Program-made: the position numbers and the translations under genes
DNA from: Thermoanaerobaculia bacterium
GTDB taxonomy: Bacteria > Acidobacteriota > Thermoanaerobaculia > Multivoradales > J023
Reading direction: 5' to 3'
NCBI GenBank assembly: GCA_030431255.1
Contig: JAUIJL010000004.1
Coordinates: 124,001-188,000, forward strand
Length of the DNA: 64,000 bases
Shown: positions 18,665 through 27,405 of the stretch, piece after piece
How the letters are laid out: every line of letters begins with the position of its first letter
Position numbering within the stretch: the first letter of the stretch is position 1
Notes under the pieces: generated by a model
What the model was told of the DNA's origin: nothing
What the model saw: the letters and a program-made list of their open reading frames with translations, nothing else
Databases searched by the model: none

Positions 18665-19162
18665 TCAGCGATAGTTGGTGAATTGCATGTCGATTTCGAA
18701 GTCCTTGGCCTTGAGCAAGGCGATGACCTCTTGCAGGATGTCGCGATCCTTGCCTGAAACCCGCACGAAATCTTCTTGGATGGCCGCCTGCACTTTGAGC
18801 TTGGAGCCCTTGATTTCCTTGACGATGTCCTTGGCTTTCTCTTTGGAAATACCGTCTTGCAGGGTGACCGTCTGGCGTACCGTGTCTCCGGAAGCGGGCT
18901 CGTACTTTCCGTGGTCCAAAGCCTTCAACGACACCCCACGCCGATGCAGCTTGGCCTTGACGATATCGTCCACCACTTTGCAGGTGTATTCGTCCTGGGA
19001 CGCGAGCACGATCTTGCGCTCTTTTTCGTCCAGCTCCACGCTCGAACGGGTGTTTTTGAGGTCATAGCGCTGGCCGAGCTCTTTGGCGGCTTGGTTGATG
19101 GCGTTCTTGACCTCGGCGAGATCGACTTTGGAAACGATATCGAAGGAATTTTGTTTGGCCAT
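18665..19162 (-). CDS. yajQ: YajQ family nucleotide-binding protein
   Basis: A 165-residue cytosolic protein nearly full-length to the YajQ/DUF520 family. Recognisable segments are FDIVSKVDLAEVKNAINQA at the start, the RYDLKNTRSSVELD strand, and the C-terminal DIDILQEVI-like RDILQEVIALLKAKDFEIDM ending in QFTNYR. Some family members bind cyclic di-GMP and act with transcription factors; this cannot be told from sequence. AGGAG lies 6-10 bases before the ATG. The nitronate monooxygenase gene follows. Confidence 0.95.
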   Translation of the reverse strand: MAKQNSFDIVSKVDLAEVKNAINQAAKELGQRYDLKNTRSSVELDEKERKIVLASQDEYTCKVVDDIVKAKLHRRGVSLKALDHGKYEPASGDTVRQTVTLQDGISKEKAKDIVKEIKGSKLKVQAAIQEDFVRVSGKDRDILQEVIALLKAKDFEIDMQFTNYR

Positions 19163-19404
19163 GTGGGGCTCCTGACGATGGGTTGGTCAGATATGGAATG
19201 ACGCCGGCTCGAAGGGGTCGGCGTGAAAAGATCACCGTTAAGGTGGGGCTGTGTTGTTTACCACAGCCGGCCGCGGGATGCCGGCTCTGGCCCCAAGATA
19301 GGGCCGGGGTGTCGGCAACGGCGGGGTGAGATCGTCTTGACTTAGAGGTCCGCGGCCGGCGGATCACCAGACCCCTGGAGACACGGTAGAGTCATGGAGA
19401 CAAG

Positions 19405-19776
19405 ATGCTTTATTCGGTGCTGATCTACGATTCCGAAGCCTTGGTCGACCGCTTGACCCCGGAAGAGCACGGTGCGCGCCTCGAGAGGCACGTGGCCCTG
19501 CAGGACTCCCTGCGTCGGGAGGGCGATCTCGGACCCGTGGCCCGTCTCATGCCGACGTCCGCAGCGGTCACCCTCAAACCCCCGACTGGACCCAAGACCG
19601 AGCCATTGGTGATGGACGGCCCGTTCGCCGAAACCAAGGAGCATTTGGTGGGCTTCTACGTCATGGAATGTGATTCCCTCGAAGAAGCCGTCGAACGGGC
19701 AGGCCGCTTACCCTTGGAGAGCGGAGCCCTCGAGGTGCGACCGATCGCCTGGTTCGAGCCCGGCAACCAGCCGTGA
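19405..19776 (+). CDS. DGPF/YCII domain protein
   Basis: A 123-residue protein of the YCII-related (DGPF) family, named for the motif seen here as VMDGPFAETKEHLVGFYV. The fold is a ferredoxin-like dimer of unknown chemistry. Its GTGA overlap with the ECF sigma gene downstream reproduces the conserved genomic pairing of DGPF proteins with ECF42-type sigma factors, so it is likely a regulatory or functional partner of that sigma factor. No transmembrane segment is present. Confidence 0.9.
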   Translation: MLYSVLIYDSEALVDRLTPEEHGARLERHVALQDSLRREGDLGPVARLMPTSAAVTLKPPTGPKTEPLVMDGPFAETKEHLVGFYVMECDSLEEAVERAGRLPLESGALEVRPIAWFEPGNQP

Positions 19777-21020
19777 GCGGCGAGCTTTGGGCCGGGCATC
19801 TGGAAGCGGCCCGGCCACGGGCCATCGCCGCTCTGTTGCGGGTCTTTCGCGACCTCGACACCGCCGAGGAAGCGTTCCAGGAAGCGTGTATGCGCGCCCT
19901 CAAATCCTGGTCACGCCAAGGGCTGCCCAAGGATCCCACCGCCTGGCTGATTTTCGTGGCGCGCAATGCCGGCATCGACGCCCTGCGTCGCCATGCCCGC
20001 CATCAGGAGCTGCCCGACGAGCCCCAGCTGCCCGCCGACGCCGACCCCGAGCATCGCTGGATCGAGGATCTCGAAAGTCGGCCTTACGGTGACGATCTGC
20101 TGCGGCTATTCTTCGTATGCTGCCACCCCGCCCTCAAAGCCAAGGATCAAATCAGCCTGGCCTTGCGGGTAGTGGCGGGTTTGACGGTGGAAGAGATCGC
20201 CCGCGCCCTGCTGGTCAAACCCAAGGCCCTCGAGCAGCGCTTGACCCGCGCCAAACGCCGCCTGGCCGACGCCGAGGTCCGCTACGGCACGCCTACCCCC
20301 GAAGAGCGGGGCGCACGCCTGCCTGCGGTGATCTCCATGATCTATCTGGTGTTCAACGAAGGCTACTCCGCCTCCCAAGGTCAGCACCACACCCGGATTC
20401 CCTTGTGCGAAGAGGCCATCCGACTCGCCCGCCTGCTGCTCCATGCGGCGCCGTCCGAGCCCGAGGTCATGGCTTTGCTCGCCCTCTGCTTGTTGCAACA
20501 CTCCCGACACCGAGCCCGGCTCGATGCCGAGGGCGAGCTGATCCTGCTCGACGACCAAGATCGCGGCCTGTGGCAGCGGGAGCTGATCGACGAAGGGCGG
20601 GTGTTGGTGGAAAAAGCTCTGCGCAAGGGCCGCCCCGGCCCGTTGCAAGTCCAAGCCGCCATCGCCGCGACCCACGCCGTCGCCGACTCTCCCGAGTCCA
20701 CCGATTGGCAGGAAATCGAGCGTCTCTACGCTTACCTCGAGCAATTACAGCCGACCCCGGTGGTCAGCCTGAACCGGGCCGTCGCCATCGCTGAAACCCG
20801 TGGACCCGAGGCCGCCTTGGAAAAAATCGAGGACCTCACCGACGCCCTCGACGGGTACTTCCATCTGCACGGCACCAAGGGCCTGCTCTTGGCCGAGATC
20901 GGCGACTTGGACCGAGCACGTTCCGAGCTGCAAAAAGCCTTGAAGCTGGCGAGAACCCAGGCGGAGGTCCGCCACATCGAAGGGCAGCTGGACCGTCTGG
21001 GCACAAAAAATCTGAAATAA
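19773..21020 (+). CDS. ECF sigma factor with C-terminal TPR-like extension (ECF42 type)
   Basis: A 415-residue sigma factor, twice the length of ordinary ECF proteins. Region 2 lies at about 10-85 (TAEEAFQEACMRALKSWSRQGLP, AWLIFVARNAGIDALRR), region 4 at about 120-165 (VVAGLTVEEIARALLVKPKALEQRLTRAKRRL). A helical C-terminal extension (about 190-410) includes the conserved YLVFNEGYSAS motif and TPR-like repeats. In characterised ECF42 proteins this extension is needed for activity, and there is no classical anti-sigma factor. The GTG start overlaps the stop of the DGPF gene. The next gene, a VOC protein, starts 100 bases downstream. Confidence 0.93.
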   Translation: MSGELWAGHLEAARPRAIAALLRVFRDLDTAEEAFQEACMRALKSWSRQGLPKDPTAWLIFVARNAGIDALRRHARHQELPDEPQLPADADPEHRWIEDLESRPYGDDLLRLFFVCCHPALKAKDQISLALRVVAGLTVEEIARALLVKPKALEQRLTRAKRRLADAEVRYGTPTPEERGARLPAVISMIYLVFNEGYSASQGQHHTRIPLCEEAIRLARLLLHAAPSEPEVMALLALCLLQHSRHRARLDAEGELILLDDQDRGLWQRELIDEGRVLVEKALRKGRPGPLQVQAAIAATHAVADSPESTDWQEIERLYAYLEQLQPTPVVSLNRAVAIAETRGPEAALEKIEDLTDALDGYFHLHGTKGLLLAEIGDLDRARSELQKALKLARTQAEVRHIEGQLDRLGTKNLK

Positions 21021-21120
21021 CAAAAATTCGAAATAGCTGACACCAAGATGTCGGCCGGCTTTGATGTCGTACGTCCTTGGGATGATCGCGATGAAGCGGT
21101 CACCAATCAGGAGATACCCC

Positions 21121-21495
21121 ATGGACCCTAGATCGACCCACGGCGCTTTCAGCTGGATGGAGCTTCAAGGCAAAAACGCGGCTCAGACCCAGGCTTTCTA
21201 CAGCGAGCTTTTCGGCTGGAATCCTGTGCCCATGCCGATGCAAGACGGCTCCACGTATCCGGCCTTCGCGCTCGGAGACACTCCGCTCGGTGGTTTTGCC
21301 GACAAAACCGGTATCGAGCAACAATGGCTACCGTACATCACCGTCGAGGATGTGGACGCCACCGTCGCCAAGGTCGGCTCCGCCGGCGGCGAGGTGTTGA
21401 ATCCAGCATTCGACGCTCCCGGGGTCGGCAGAATTGCCGTGCTCGCGGACCCGTCGGGCGCGGCCACGGCGGTCATTCAATATCCCAAGGATTGA
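21121..21495 (+). CDS. VOC (glyoxalase/bleomycin resistance) superfamily protein
   Basis: A 124-residue cytosolic protein with the paired beta-alpha-beta-beta-beta modules of the vicinal oxygen chelate fold: HGAFSWMELQGKNAAQTQAFY in the first half and WLPYITVEDVDATVAKVGSAGG with LADPSGAATAVIQY in the second. It resembles the subgroup that follows ECF/DGPF clusters; the substrate is unknown. The ATG at 21121 has AGGAG in good position, so the 20 extra codons to 21061 are excluded. It may belong to the regulon of the sigma factor upstream. Confidence 0.9.
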   Translation: MDPRSTHGAFSWMELQGKNAAQTQAFYSELFGWNPVPMPMQDGSTYPAFALGDTPLGGFADKTGIEQQWLPYITVEDVDATVAKVGSAGGEVLNPAFDAPGVGRIAVLADPSGAATAVIQYPKD

Positions 21496-21515
21496 TCATC
21501 GGTCGTATGGAGCGG

Positions 21516-21558
21516 GGGATCGGCACCGGCTCGGCGAGCCCGGCCGGACGCCGATCCC
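21516..21558. terminator. Hairpin between convergent VOC and sensor kinase genes
   Basis: A nine-base stem GGGATCGGC (21516-21524) pairs with GCCGATCCC (21550-21558). An internal GGCTC/GAGCC stem strengthens it. It sits in the 75-base gap between two convergent genes, where a bidirectional terminator is expected. No T-run follows on either strand, so intrinsic termination is uncertain. Confidence 0.45.
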
Positions 21559-21570
21559 TATCCGATGAGA

Positions 21571-24500
21571 TTAAGAGGCGGCTGTTTCGACCAAGATCTC
21601 GCGCACCGTGTTGGCCAAGCGTTTGGAGGAGAAAGGTTTGTTGAGAAACCTTTTTCCTTCCGGCAAGAGACCGCGACGGCTGAGATAGTCGTCGGGATAA
21701 CCCGAGATGAAAAGCACTTCCATCGCAGGACGGCTGGCCTCCAAACGCTCGGCGAGCATTCGGCCGTCGAGCTCCGGCATCACCATGTCGGACAGCAACA
21801 AGTGGATCGGGCCGTCAAAGGTTGCTGAAACTCTGATCGCTTCCTCGCCGTGGGCGGCTTGAAGCACCCGATATCCGAAACGGCTGAGAATGCCCGAAAC
21901 CAAGGCTCGGACCGCATCCTCGTCTTCCACCACCAACACCGTATAGCCCATGCCTTCCGGCACTGCCTCGAAGGCTCCGGTGGAAGCCATGTCGGTCGGC
22001 CCTTCCACGGCCGCGGGGAAGCGAACACTGAATTGCGTGCCCTCGCCCAAGGTGGATTTCACATGCACGGAGCCCTTGTTTTGACAAACGGCGCCATACA
22101 CCGTGGCCAGGCCGAGACCCGTGCCTTCGCTTTCCGCTTTGGTGGTGAAAAAGGGCTCGAATATTCTCGGCAGCACCTCATCGTCCATGCCGTGGCCGGT
22201 GTCGAGCACCTCGAGCACCACATAAGCGCCCGCCGCCACAGGACCTCCGTATTGGCCGGCGAGCTCTTCTTCGAGCAGCTCATAGCGGGTCCGGATGCTG
22301 ATCGAGCCGCCGGTCGACACGCTATCCCGGGCGTTGAGCACCAAATTCATCAATACCTGCTCAAGCTGACCGCGGTCGCAAAGGACCGTGTCGGGAGCGG
22401 CTTCGAGCTCGAAACCCAGCCGAATATGCTCACCGATCAGCCGCTCCAACATGCGGCTCACCTCCTCCACCACGGCGTTGAGATGGAGCGTGGTCGGAGC
22501 GATCTCTTGTTTTCGGCTGAAAGCCAACAATTGATGGGTCAACCGCGCCGCCCGTTGGGAGGCCCGTTGGATCTCTTTCAAGTCGGCCCGTTTCGGATCC
22601 TCCGCCTCGAGCTGATCGCCGAGCAGATCGCAATATCCCGTGATGGTGGTCAGAAGATTGTTGAAATCATGAGCGACTCCGCCGGCCAAGCGACCGACGG
22701 CTTCCATCTTCTCCGATTGCCGAAGCTGCTCTTCGAGCTTGCTGTGCTCTTGCTTCGCCTTCGTCCGCTCCTCGATCTCTTTCTCCAGGCTTTCGTTCTG
22801 CCTCCGCAGCTCCAGGGTTCGAGCCGCGACCAAAGACTCCAAACGCCGACGCTCCCCTTCGAGGTGACGGACCCGGAAGCGCGCTAGGGCGAAGACCCCG
22901 GCCATCAACAAGAAGGCACCGAGCAGGCGGATCTCCCAACGTCCCCAAAAACCGGGCCGAACCTCCAGGTGAAAAATCGCCGGGCTGGTGCTCACCACCC
23001 CGGACTCGTTGATCGCCTCCACCTCCAGCGAGTATTCTCCGGCGCCGATTCCTACAAAGTTGATGGTGTCTTGGGCGATGAATTGAGACCACTTCCCCTC
23101 GCCTCCGAGAAGTCGATAGCGGAACCGGATGCGATCTTCGCGACGGAGACTGAGGGCGGTCACCAAGACCGACAGCGAGGCCGGTCCCGGACCCAGAACG
23201 GCACCGGAGCTGATGCTCCGCCCCTCGTCGGTCAAGACTTCCCGAATGAGCACTCGTGGCGGTAGGGAATTGTCGACATCTTGATCCGGATCGAATTGCA
23301 CCAACCCCTTGGAGGTGCCGAACCAAAGCCGGCCCAGGTGATCTTCCAGAATCGCCGACGCGGCGCCTTCCAAAGTCGGCAATCCATCGCCCAATCCGAA
23401 ATGCCGAAAGCGTTCACCTTCCGGCCGGTTGGGAAAATAACGATCCAGGCCCTGATTGGTGAACAGCCAAAGGCTGCCGGCGGAATCGCTCTCTACTTGC
23501 CAAACGAAATTGTTGATCAGGCCGTCTTCCACTGTCAGCTGCTCAATTTGCGGGGCACCTCCGTGCTGGGTGACTCCCAGCAACCCGTCCCCGTTGGTGC
23601 CCAGCCATACTTTGTCGTCGAGGCCGCGGTCCATGGACCAAATGGAAAGATCCGTCCAGCCGTTGGCGGCAGCTCCGTGCCATCGCGTGCCTTCGATCAC
23701 CGGCCCCTGCTTGCTGAATCTCCAATCCAAGACCTGGATCCCGCCGTTGTTCAGGCCGACCCATAGGGCGTCGTCTTTGCCCTTGATCAAGCTGAGCACG
23801 GCGGTTTCGCCGATGACGTGGTCGAAGGCCTTGACCTCTCCGTTTTCATCGACAAAGACCAAGCCCCGGCGGGTGCCGACCCAAGCGCCGCGGTTGGCGA
23901 CGCTCGGACCGGAGCTCTGCGGCAGCAAGGCGAGCACGAAATCTTGGGGCAGGCCATCGGATTCGTCATAGAGACGCTGGCGATCTGGAAACCAACGCAC
24001 CAAGCCGGACACCGTGCCGATCCACATCTCGCCCAAGGTGCCGGCGGCTAAGGCGTAGACCCTGGGATCCGCCACATTCAGGAGATCGACCGGCTCGAAT
24101 CCCTCGCCTCTCCTGCGCACCACCCCTTCTCGCGTGCCCAACCAAAGCTCGGCTTTGACGGCGCTTTCGGGCACGGCCCGCTCGGCGATCGCCCGCACCA
24201 AGGCATCGGGCACCCCATCGGCCACCGAGAAAGTGGAAAACGGGCTCGGGGCGCGTTTCACAATACCGCTGTCGGTGCCCAACCAAACGATGCCCTCGTG
24301 ATCGACGATCAGGGTGTAGACGCGGGCCGCCGGCAATCCACGCCGACGATCGAGCACGGCAGCCCGGCTGAGAGGGGTGTCGTGCCAATGGGCGGCACCT
24401 TTGGAGGTCGCCAACCAGACCCCAGCAGCGGTCGGTACCAGGCGTTCGATCCTCGCCCCTTCCAGGGCCACCGGCAGGGCCTCGGAGCGAAAATCCTGCT

Positions 24501-25233
24501 CGCGCTTGGCCAGAACTTTCCCTTCTCCGGCGATCAGAAGACCCGTCGGAGACGACGCCATGGCCGTGACCGACATATCGGTCATGTCGCCGAGATCGAC
24601 GGGCTCGAAACGCCCCTGTCGACCGACTGGAACATAAACCGCCGCGCCGGCTTCCGTGCCGACGTAAAGCCTTCCTTCGTGGAAAGTGACGGCACTCACA
24701 CGATCGGACGGCAACCCGTGACGTTGGTCGAAGATATGTGCGGTGTCGTCGACGAAGAGCGCCAAACCTTGCTCCGTCGCGGCCCAGACTTCTCCTGAGC
24801 CGCCCTCGGAGGTATCGGCCCAAAGGTTCCCGAATTCCACCGCCAATCGGCCCGCGGCCGGGCAGGTCACACTCGGGTTCCTTTCACCGATGCCGACCTG
24901 GTCCGCACCGTCGAAGAAACACACCCCTTTCGAGGTCGCGATCACCAATCGGCCCCGCGCATCTGTGGCCAGATCGTTGACCGTATTGCTGGGCAATCCC
25001 TCGGCGGCGGTCCAGGTGACGAACCCGCGGCCGTCGTAACGGCTGAGCCCGCCATAGGTGCCTATCCACAGAAATCCCTCAGGGCTCCGGTGCAGTGCCA
25101 AAACCTGCCCTTGGGGCAGGCCCTGCTCAGCCGAATAGACCGTGAGGGTTGGGGTCTGCGCCTCCGAGGCGATCGACATCAGCCAACCCGTCGAGAGGAC
25201 ACCCAAGATGAGGAAAAGCCGACCGTGGAACAT
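21571..25233 (-). CDS. Hybrid sensor histidine kinase with two-component propeller and receiver
   Basis: A 1220-residue one-protein phosphorelay. A signal peptide (about 1-25) precedes a periplasmic pair of seven-bladed propellers built of Reg_prop repeats (GLPQGQVLALHRSPEGFLWIG, then many WLGT/WIGT blades) to about 680. A Y_Y_Y domain follows (RFRYRLLGGEGKWSQF), one transmembrane helix near 770, a coiled coil, HisKA with the phosphoacceptor His near 854 (GGVAHDFNNLL), HATPase with an N-box (LMNLVLNARDS) and GTGLGLATVYG, and a C-terminal receiver with phospho-Asp near 1149 (LLSDMVMPELDG). All catalytic residues are present. The propeller architecture often senses carbohydrate. A sigma-54 activator gene lies 84 bases upstream. 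Confidence 0.93.
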   Translation of the reverse strand: MFHGRLFLILGVLSTGWLMSIASEAQTPTLTVYSAEQGLPQGQVLALHRSPEGFLWIGTYGGLSRYDGRGFVTWTAAEGLPSNTVNDLATDARGRLVIATSKGVCFFDGADQVGIGERNPSVTCPAAGRLAVEFGNLWADTSEGGSGEVWAATEQGLALFVDDTAHIFDQRHGLPSDRVSAVTFHEGRLYVGTEAGAAVYVPVGRQGRFEPVDLGDMTDMSVTAMASSPTGLLIAGEGKVLAKREQDFRSEALPVALEGARIERLVPTAAGVWLATSKGAAHWHDTPLSRAAVLDRRRGLPAARVYTLIVDHEGIVWLGTDSGIVKRAPSPFSTFSVADGVPDALVRAIAERAVPESAVKAELWLGTREGVVRRRGEGFEPVDLLNVADPRVYALAAGTLGEMWIGTVSGLVRWFPDRQRLYDESDGLPQDFVLALLPQSSGPSVANRGAWVGTRRGLVFVDENGEVKAFDHVIGETAVLSLIKGKDDALWVGLNNGGIQVLDWRFSKQGPVIEGTRWHGAAANGWTDLSIWSMDRGLDDKVWLGTNGDGLLGVTQHGGAPQIEQLTVEDGLINNFVWQVESDSAGSLWLFTNQGLDRYFPNRPEGERFRHFGLGDGLPTLEGAASAILEDHLGRLWFGTSKGLVQFDPDQDVDNSLPPRVLIREVLTDEGRSISSGAVLGPGPASLSVLVTALSLRREDRIRFRYRLLGGEGKWSQFIAQDTINFVGIGAGEYSLEVEAINESGVVSTSPAIFHLEVRPGFWGRWEIRLLGAFLLMAGVFALARFRVRHLEGERRRLESLVAARTLELRRQNESLEKEIEERTKAKQEHSKLEEQLRQSEKMEAVGRLAGGVAHDFNNLLTTITGYCDLLGDQLEAEDPKRADLKEIQRASQRAARLTHQLLAFSRKQEIAPTTLHLNAVVEEVSRMLERLIGEHIRLGFELEAAPDTVLCDRGQLEQVLMNLVLNARDSVSTGGSISIRTRYELLEEELAGQYGGPVAAGAYVVLEVLDTGHGMDDEVLPRIFEPFFTTKAESEGTGLGLATVYGAVCQNKGSVHVKSTLGEGTQFSVRFPAAVEGPTDMASTGAFEAVPEGMGYTVLVVEDEDAVRALVSGILSRFGYRVLQAAHGEEAIRVSATFDGPIHLLLSDMVMPELDGRMLAERLEASRPAMEVLFISGYPDDYLSRRGLLPEGKRFLNKPFSSKRLANTVREILVETAAS

Positions 25234-25317
25234 ATTGCAGAAATCATAGCCCGTCCGAAGCCATCTAGCGCGTCGACAGGCGATCGGTCCACATTTCTGC
25301 TAAAAGCAGTGACGAGG

Positions 25318-26229
25318 TCAAGGTATATCGAAGCGCTTGCGCTTTTCCCACAGAGCTTTACGGCTGATTCCCAGGATCTCGGCGGCTCGACCCTGATGAC
25401 CTCGGGTATGAGCCAAGGTGCGGAGAATGTGCTCCCGCTCGAGCTCCGCCAGTGAGCACGGCTGCAGCTCCACCGCGTCGGAGGGCGGGGGCAGCTCCAG
25501 CTCGTCTCCCGTGGATAAAATCATCTGCCGCTCGAGCAGATTCCTCACCTGGCGCAAATTGCCGGGCCAGCTGTAGTCGGACATCCAAGCCCATGAGCTT
25601 TCCGTCAATTTCGGAATTGGGCGGCCGAATCGATGAGCAAGATCTACCAACAGGCTCTGAACCAGGGTCGGAAGATCCGCCAATCGTCGACGCAGGGGAG
25701 GAAGGTGGAAGGCCAATACCTCGAGCCGGAAGAAGAGGTCGGCACGGAATGCGCCGCTATCGACCCGGCGACGTAGGTCCGGGGTGGCGATGGCGACGAA
25801 CCGCACGTCCGCCCGTCGATCCCTGCCGCCGAGGGGGGCATAGCGTTGCTCCGCCAATAAACGCAACAACTTGGGTTGGACCGCGATCGGCAGAGCTTCT
25901 ACGTGATCCAGCACCAACGTGCCGAGGCGAGCCAGCTCGACCCGTCCGGGAGAGTTGCTCTCGGCTCCGGTGAAAGCACCCGCGCGATAACCGAATAGAT
26001 CGCTTTCGAAGAGGCTCGCCGGAACGACCCCGGGATCGATCTCTACCAACGGGCCGGAGGAACGCGGGCTGTGGCGATGGATCGCCCGCGCCAAGGCGCT
26101 GCGCCCGGTGCCGGACTCGCCGAGAATCAACACCGGCGTTTGGGTCGCCGCGGCCAGATCGATGCCGCGCAGGGTCTCCGCCAGGGACGGAGAAGCCTGT
26201 AGCAGCTCCTCAAGGGACTCACCCACCAC
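25318..26229 (-). CDS. Headless sigma-54-dependent activator (AAA+ and Fis-type HTH)
   Basis: A 303-residue activator with no receiver or other N-terminal sensory domain. The AAA+ domain (about 8-240) has Walker A GESGTGRS at 37-44, the sigma-54 contact loop GAFTGA at 84-89, and FFRLEVLAFHLPPLRRR typical of the sensor I region. The Walker B segment reads GTLVLDHVE, with His109 where the family normally has Glu after the Asp, which may weaken ATP hydrolysis. The C-terminal Fis-like helix-turn-helix (about 265-300) has GRAAEILGISRKALWEKRKRF. The GTG start has GAGGA upstream. The gene lies between rsfS and the hybrid kinase, which it may regulate. Confidence 0.88.
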   Translation of the reverse strand: MVGESLEELLQASPSLAETLRGIDLAAATQTPVLILGESGTGRSALARAIHRHSPRSSGPLVEIDPGVVPASLFESDLFGYRAGAFTGAESNSPGRVELARLGTLVLDHVEALPIAVQPKLLRLLAEQRYAPLGGRDRRADVRFVAIATPDLRRRVDSGAFRADLFFRLEVLAFHLPPLRRRLADLPTLVQSLLVDLAHRFGRPIPKLTESSWAWMSDYSWPGNLRQVRNLLERQMILSTGDELELPPPSDAVELQPCSLAELEREHILRTLAHTRGHQGRAAEILGISRKALWEKRKRFDIP

Positions 26230-26295
26230 GGCCTAGGTCCTCGGAGAAAGAGAGGTCCTTGGGGAAGGTCGGGGCCTCAGAGAAACCGTCGACGA

Positions 26296-26769
26296 TCAAG
26301 CCGATGCGGAAGCAGCGAGCTCGCCGGGATCTGCGAACCGATCGGTGACCACCGGAGCGTCCGACCAAAGCCTCTCGAGGTCATAGAACTCCCGGGCTTC
26401 CTGATGGAAGATGTGAATGACCATGTCACCACCGTAGTCCATCAGAATCCAACGGGACCGATTCTGCCCTTCGATGTGCAGCGGTTTGACCTTATTTTTG
26501 GTCAGCACCTCATCGATGGCATCGGCGATCGCTTTCACTTGACGCTCGTTGGTGCCGGAGCAGATCAAGAAGAGATCTGTGAAGTCACTGACTTCGGCAA
26601 GCTCGAGCACTTTGACGTTGACGGCCTTGCGATCCAAAGCCGCTTGAACCGCGTTGCGCATTTGCTCCGCGGCGGTCAGCTCGGCGGACGGACGATCATC
26701 GCTGCGCCCTTCGAGCCGGGACAGAATTTCTTGCTGGGATGGGATAGCTGAGCTCTCCATTTTTGTCAT
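26296..26769 (-). CDS. rsfS: Ribosome silencing factor
   Basis: A 157-residue RsfS/Iojap protein that binds ribosomal protein L14 and blocks subunit joining in stationary phase. The core (about 35-140) has KVLELAEVSDFTDLFLICSG, NERQVKAIADAIDE, WILMDYGGDMVIHIFHQEAREFYDLERLW, all strongly conserved. A charged N-terminal extension of about 30 residues and an Ala-rich tail are extra. It follows nadD by 21 bases, in the conserved obgE-nadD-rsfS order. Confidence 0.95.
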   Translation of the reverse strand: MTKMESSAIPSQQEILSRLEGRSDDRPSAELTAAEQMRNAVQAALDRKAVNVKVLELAEVSDFTDLFLICSGTNERQVKAIADAIDEVLTKNKVKPLHIEGQNRSRWILMDYGGDMVIHIFHQEAREFYDLERLWSDAPVVTDRFADPGELAASASA

Positions 26770-26790
26770 TCCGTCGCCGACACCCTCAAC

Positions 26791-27405
26791 TCAAGGGCAT
26801 TCGGCGTACAACCCAAATCTGCTGATGTAGTTTAACACCGGCTCCGCTACCCAATCGGCAGGAACCGGCTCTCCTCGGGACAAAAGGTGTCGAATTTCTG
26901 TTGAAGAGGCGTCGATTCGTCGATTTTCCACCCAAATAACCGAAGGATCCTCCGCCAGTCGTCGAATCCAGGGTGAATGGTCGTCGGCCTCGCCCAGCTC
27001 CCAGCCCGGCCGAACGAGCACCACCAGGCGAGCCAACGACGGTAAATCTCGAAATCGATACCAACGGTCCAACGTCAGGAAGGAATCGGCTCCGATCAAA
27101 AGGTGATGCCGGTCCGACGGCCGTTGAGCCCGAAAGTGCTCTAAGGTCTCCACCGTATACGAAGGCCCCTCCACACCCATCTCGAACCGCGACACCTCAA
27201 GCTCCGGATGGTCGGACAGCGCCAGCTCGACCATGGCGAAGCGGTGCTCCGCCGGGGCCAATCGGCGGCTCTCTTTGTGCGGTGGTCTAGCGGTCGGCAG
27301 GTAGATCACCCGATCCAAACCCGCTGCCGATTTGGCCTCGAGGATGGGGGCAACATGACCTCGATGGATGGGATCGAAGCTTCCGCCGTACAAGCCGACG
27401 TTCAC
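26791..27405 (-). CDS. nadD: Nicotinate-nucleotide adenylyltransferase
   Basis: A 204-residue NaMN adenylyltransferase forming deamido-NAD from NaMN and ATP in NAD synthesis. The nucleotidyl-transferase signature GGSFDPIHRGHVAP opens the protein, and ISSTEIR-type ATP-binding appears as DASSTEIRHLLSRGE near the end. LLIGADSFLTLDRWYRF is the conserved middle motif. The ATG overlaps the obgE stop (ATGA), so the two are coupled. Confidence 0.96.
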   Translation of the reverse strand: MNVGLYGGSFDPIHRGHVAPILEAKSAAGLDRVIYLPTARPPHKESRRLAPAEHRFAMVELALSDHPELEVSRFEMGVEGPSYTVETLEHFRAQRPSDRHHLLIGADSFLTLDRWYRFRDLPSLARLVVLVRPGWELGEADDHSPWIRRLAEDPSVIWVENRRIDASSTEIRHLLSRGEPVPADWVAEPVLNYISRFGLYAECP

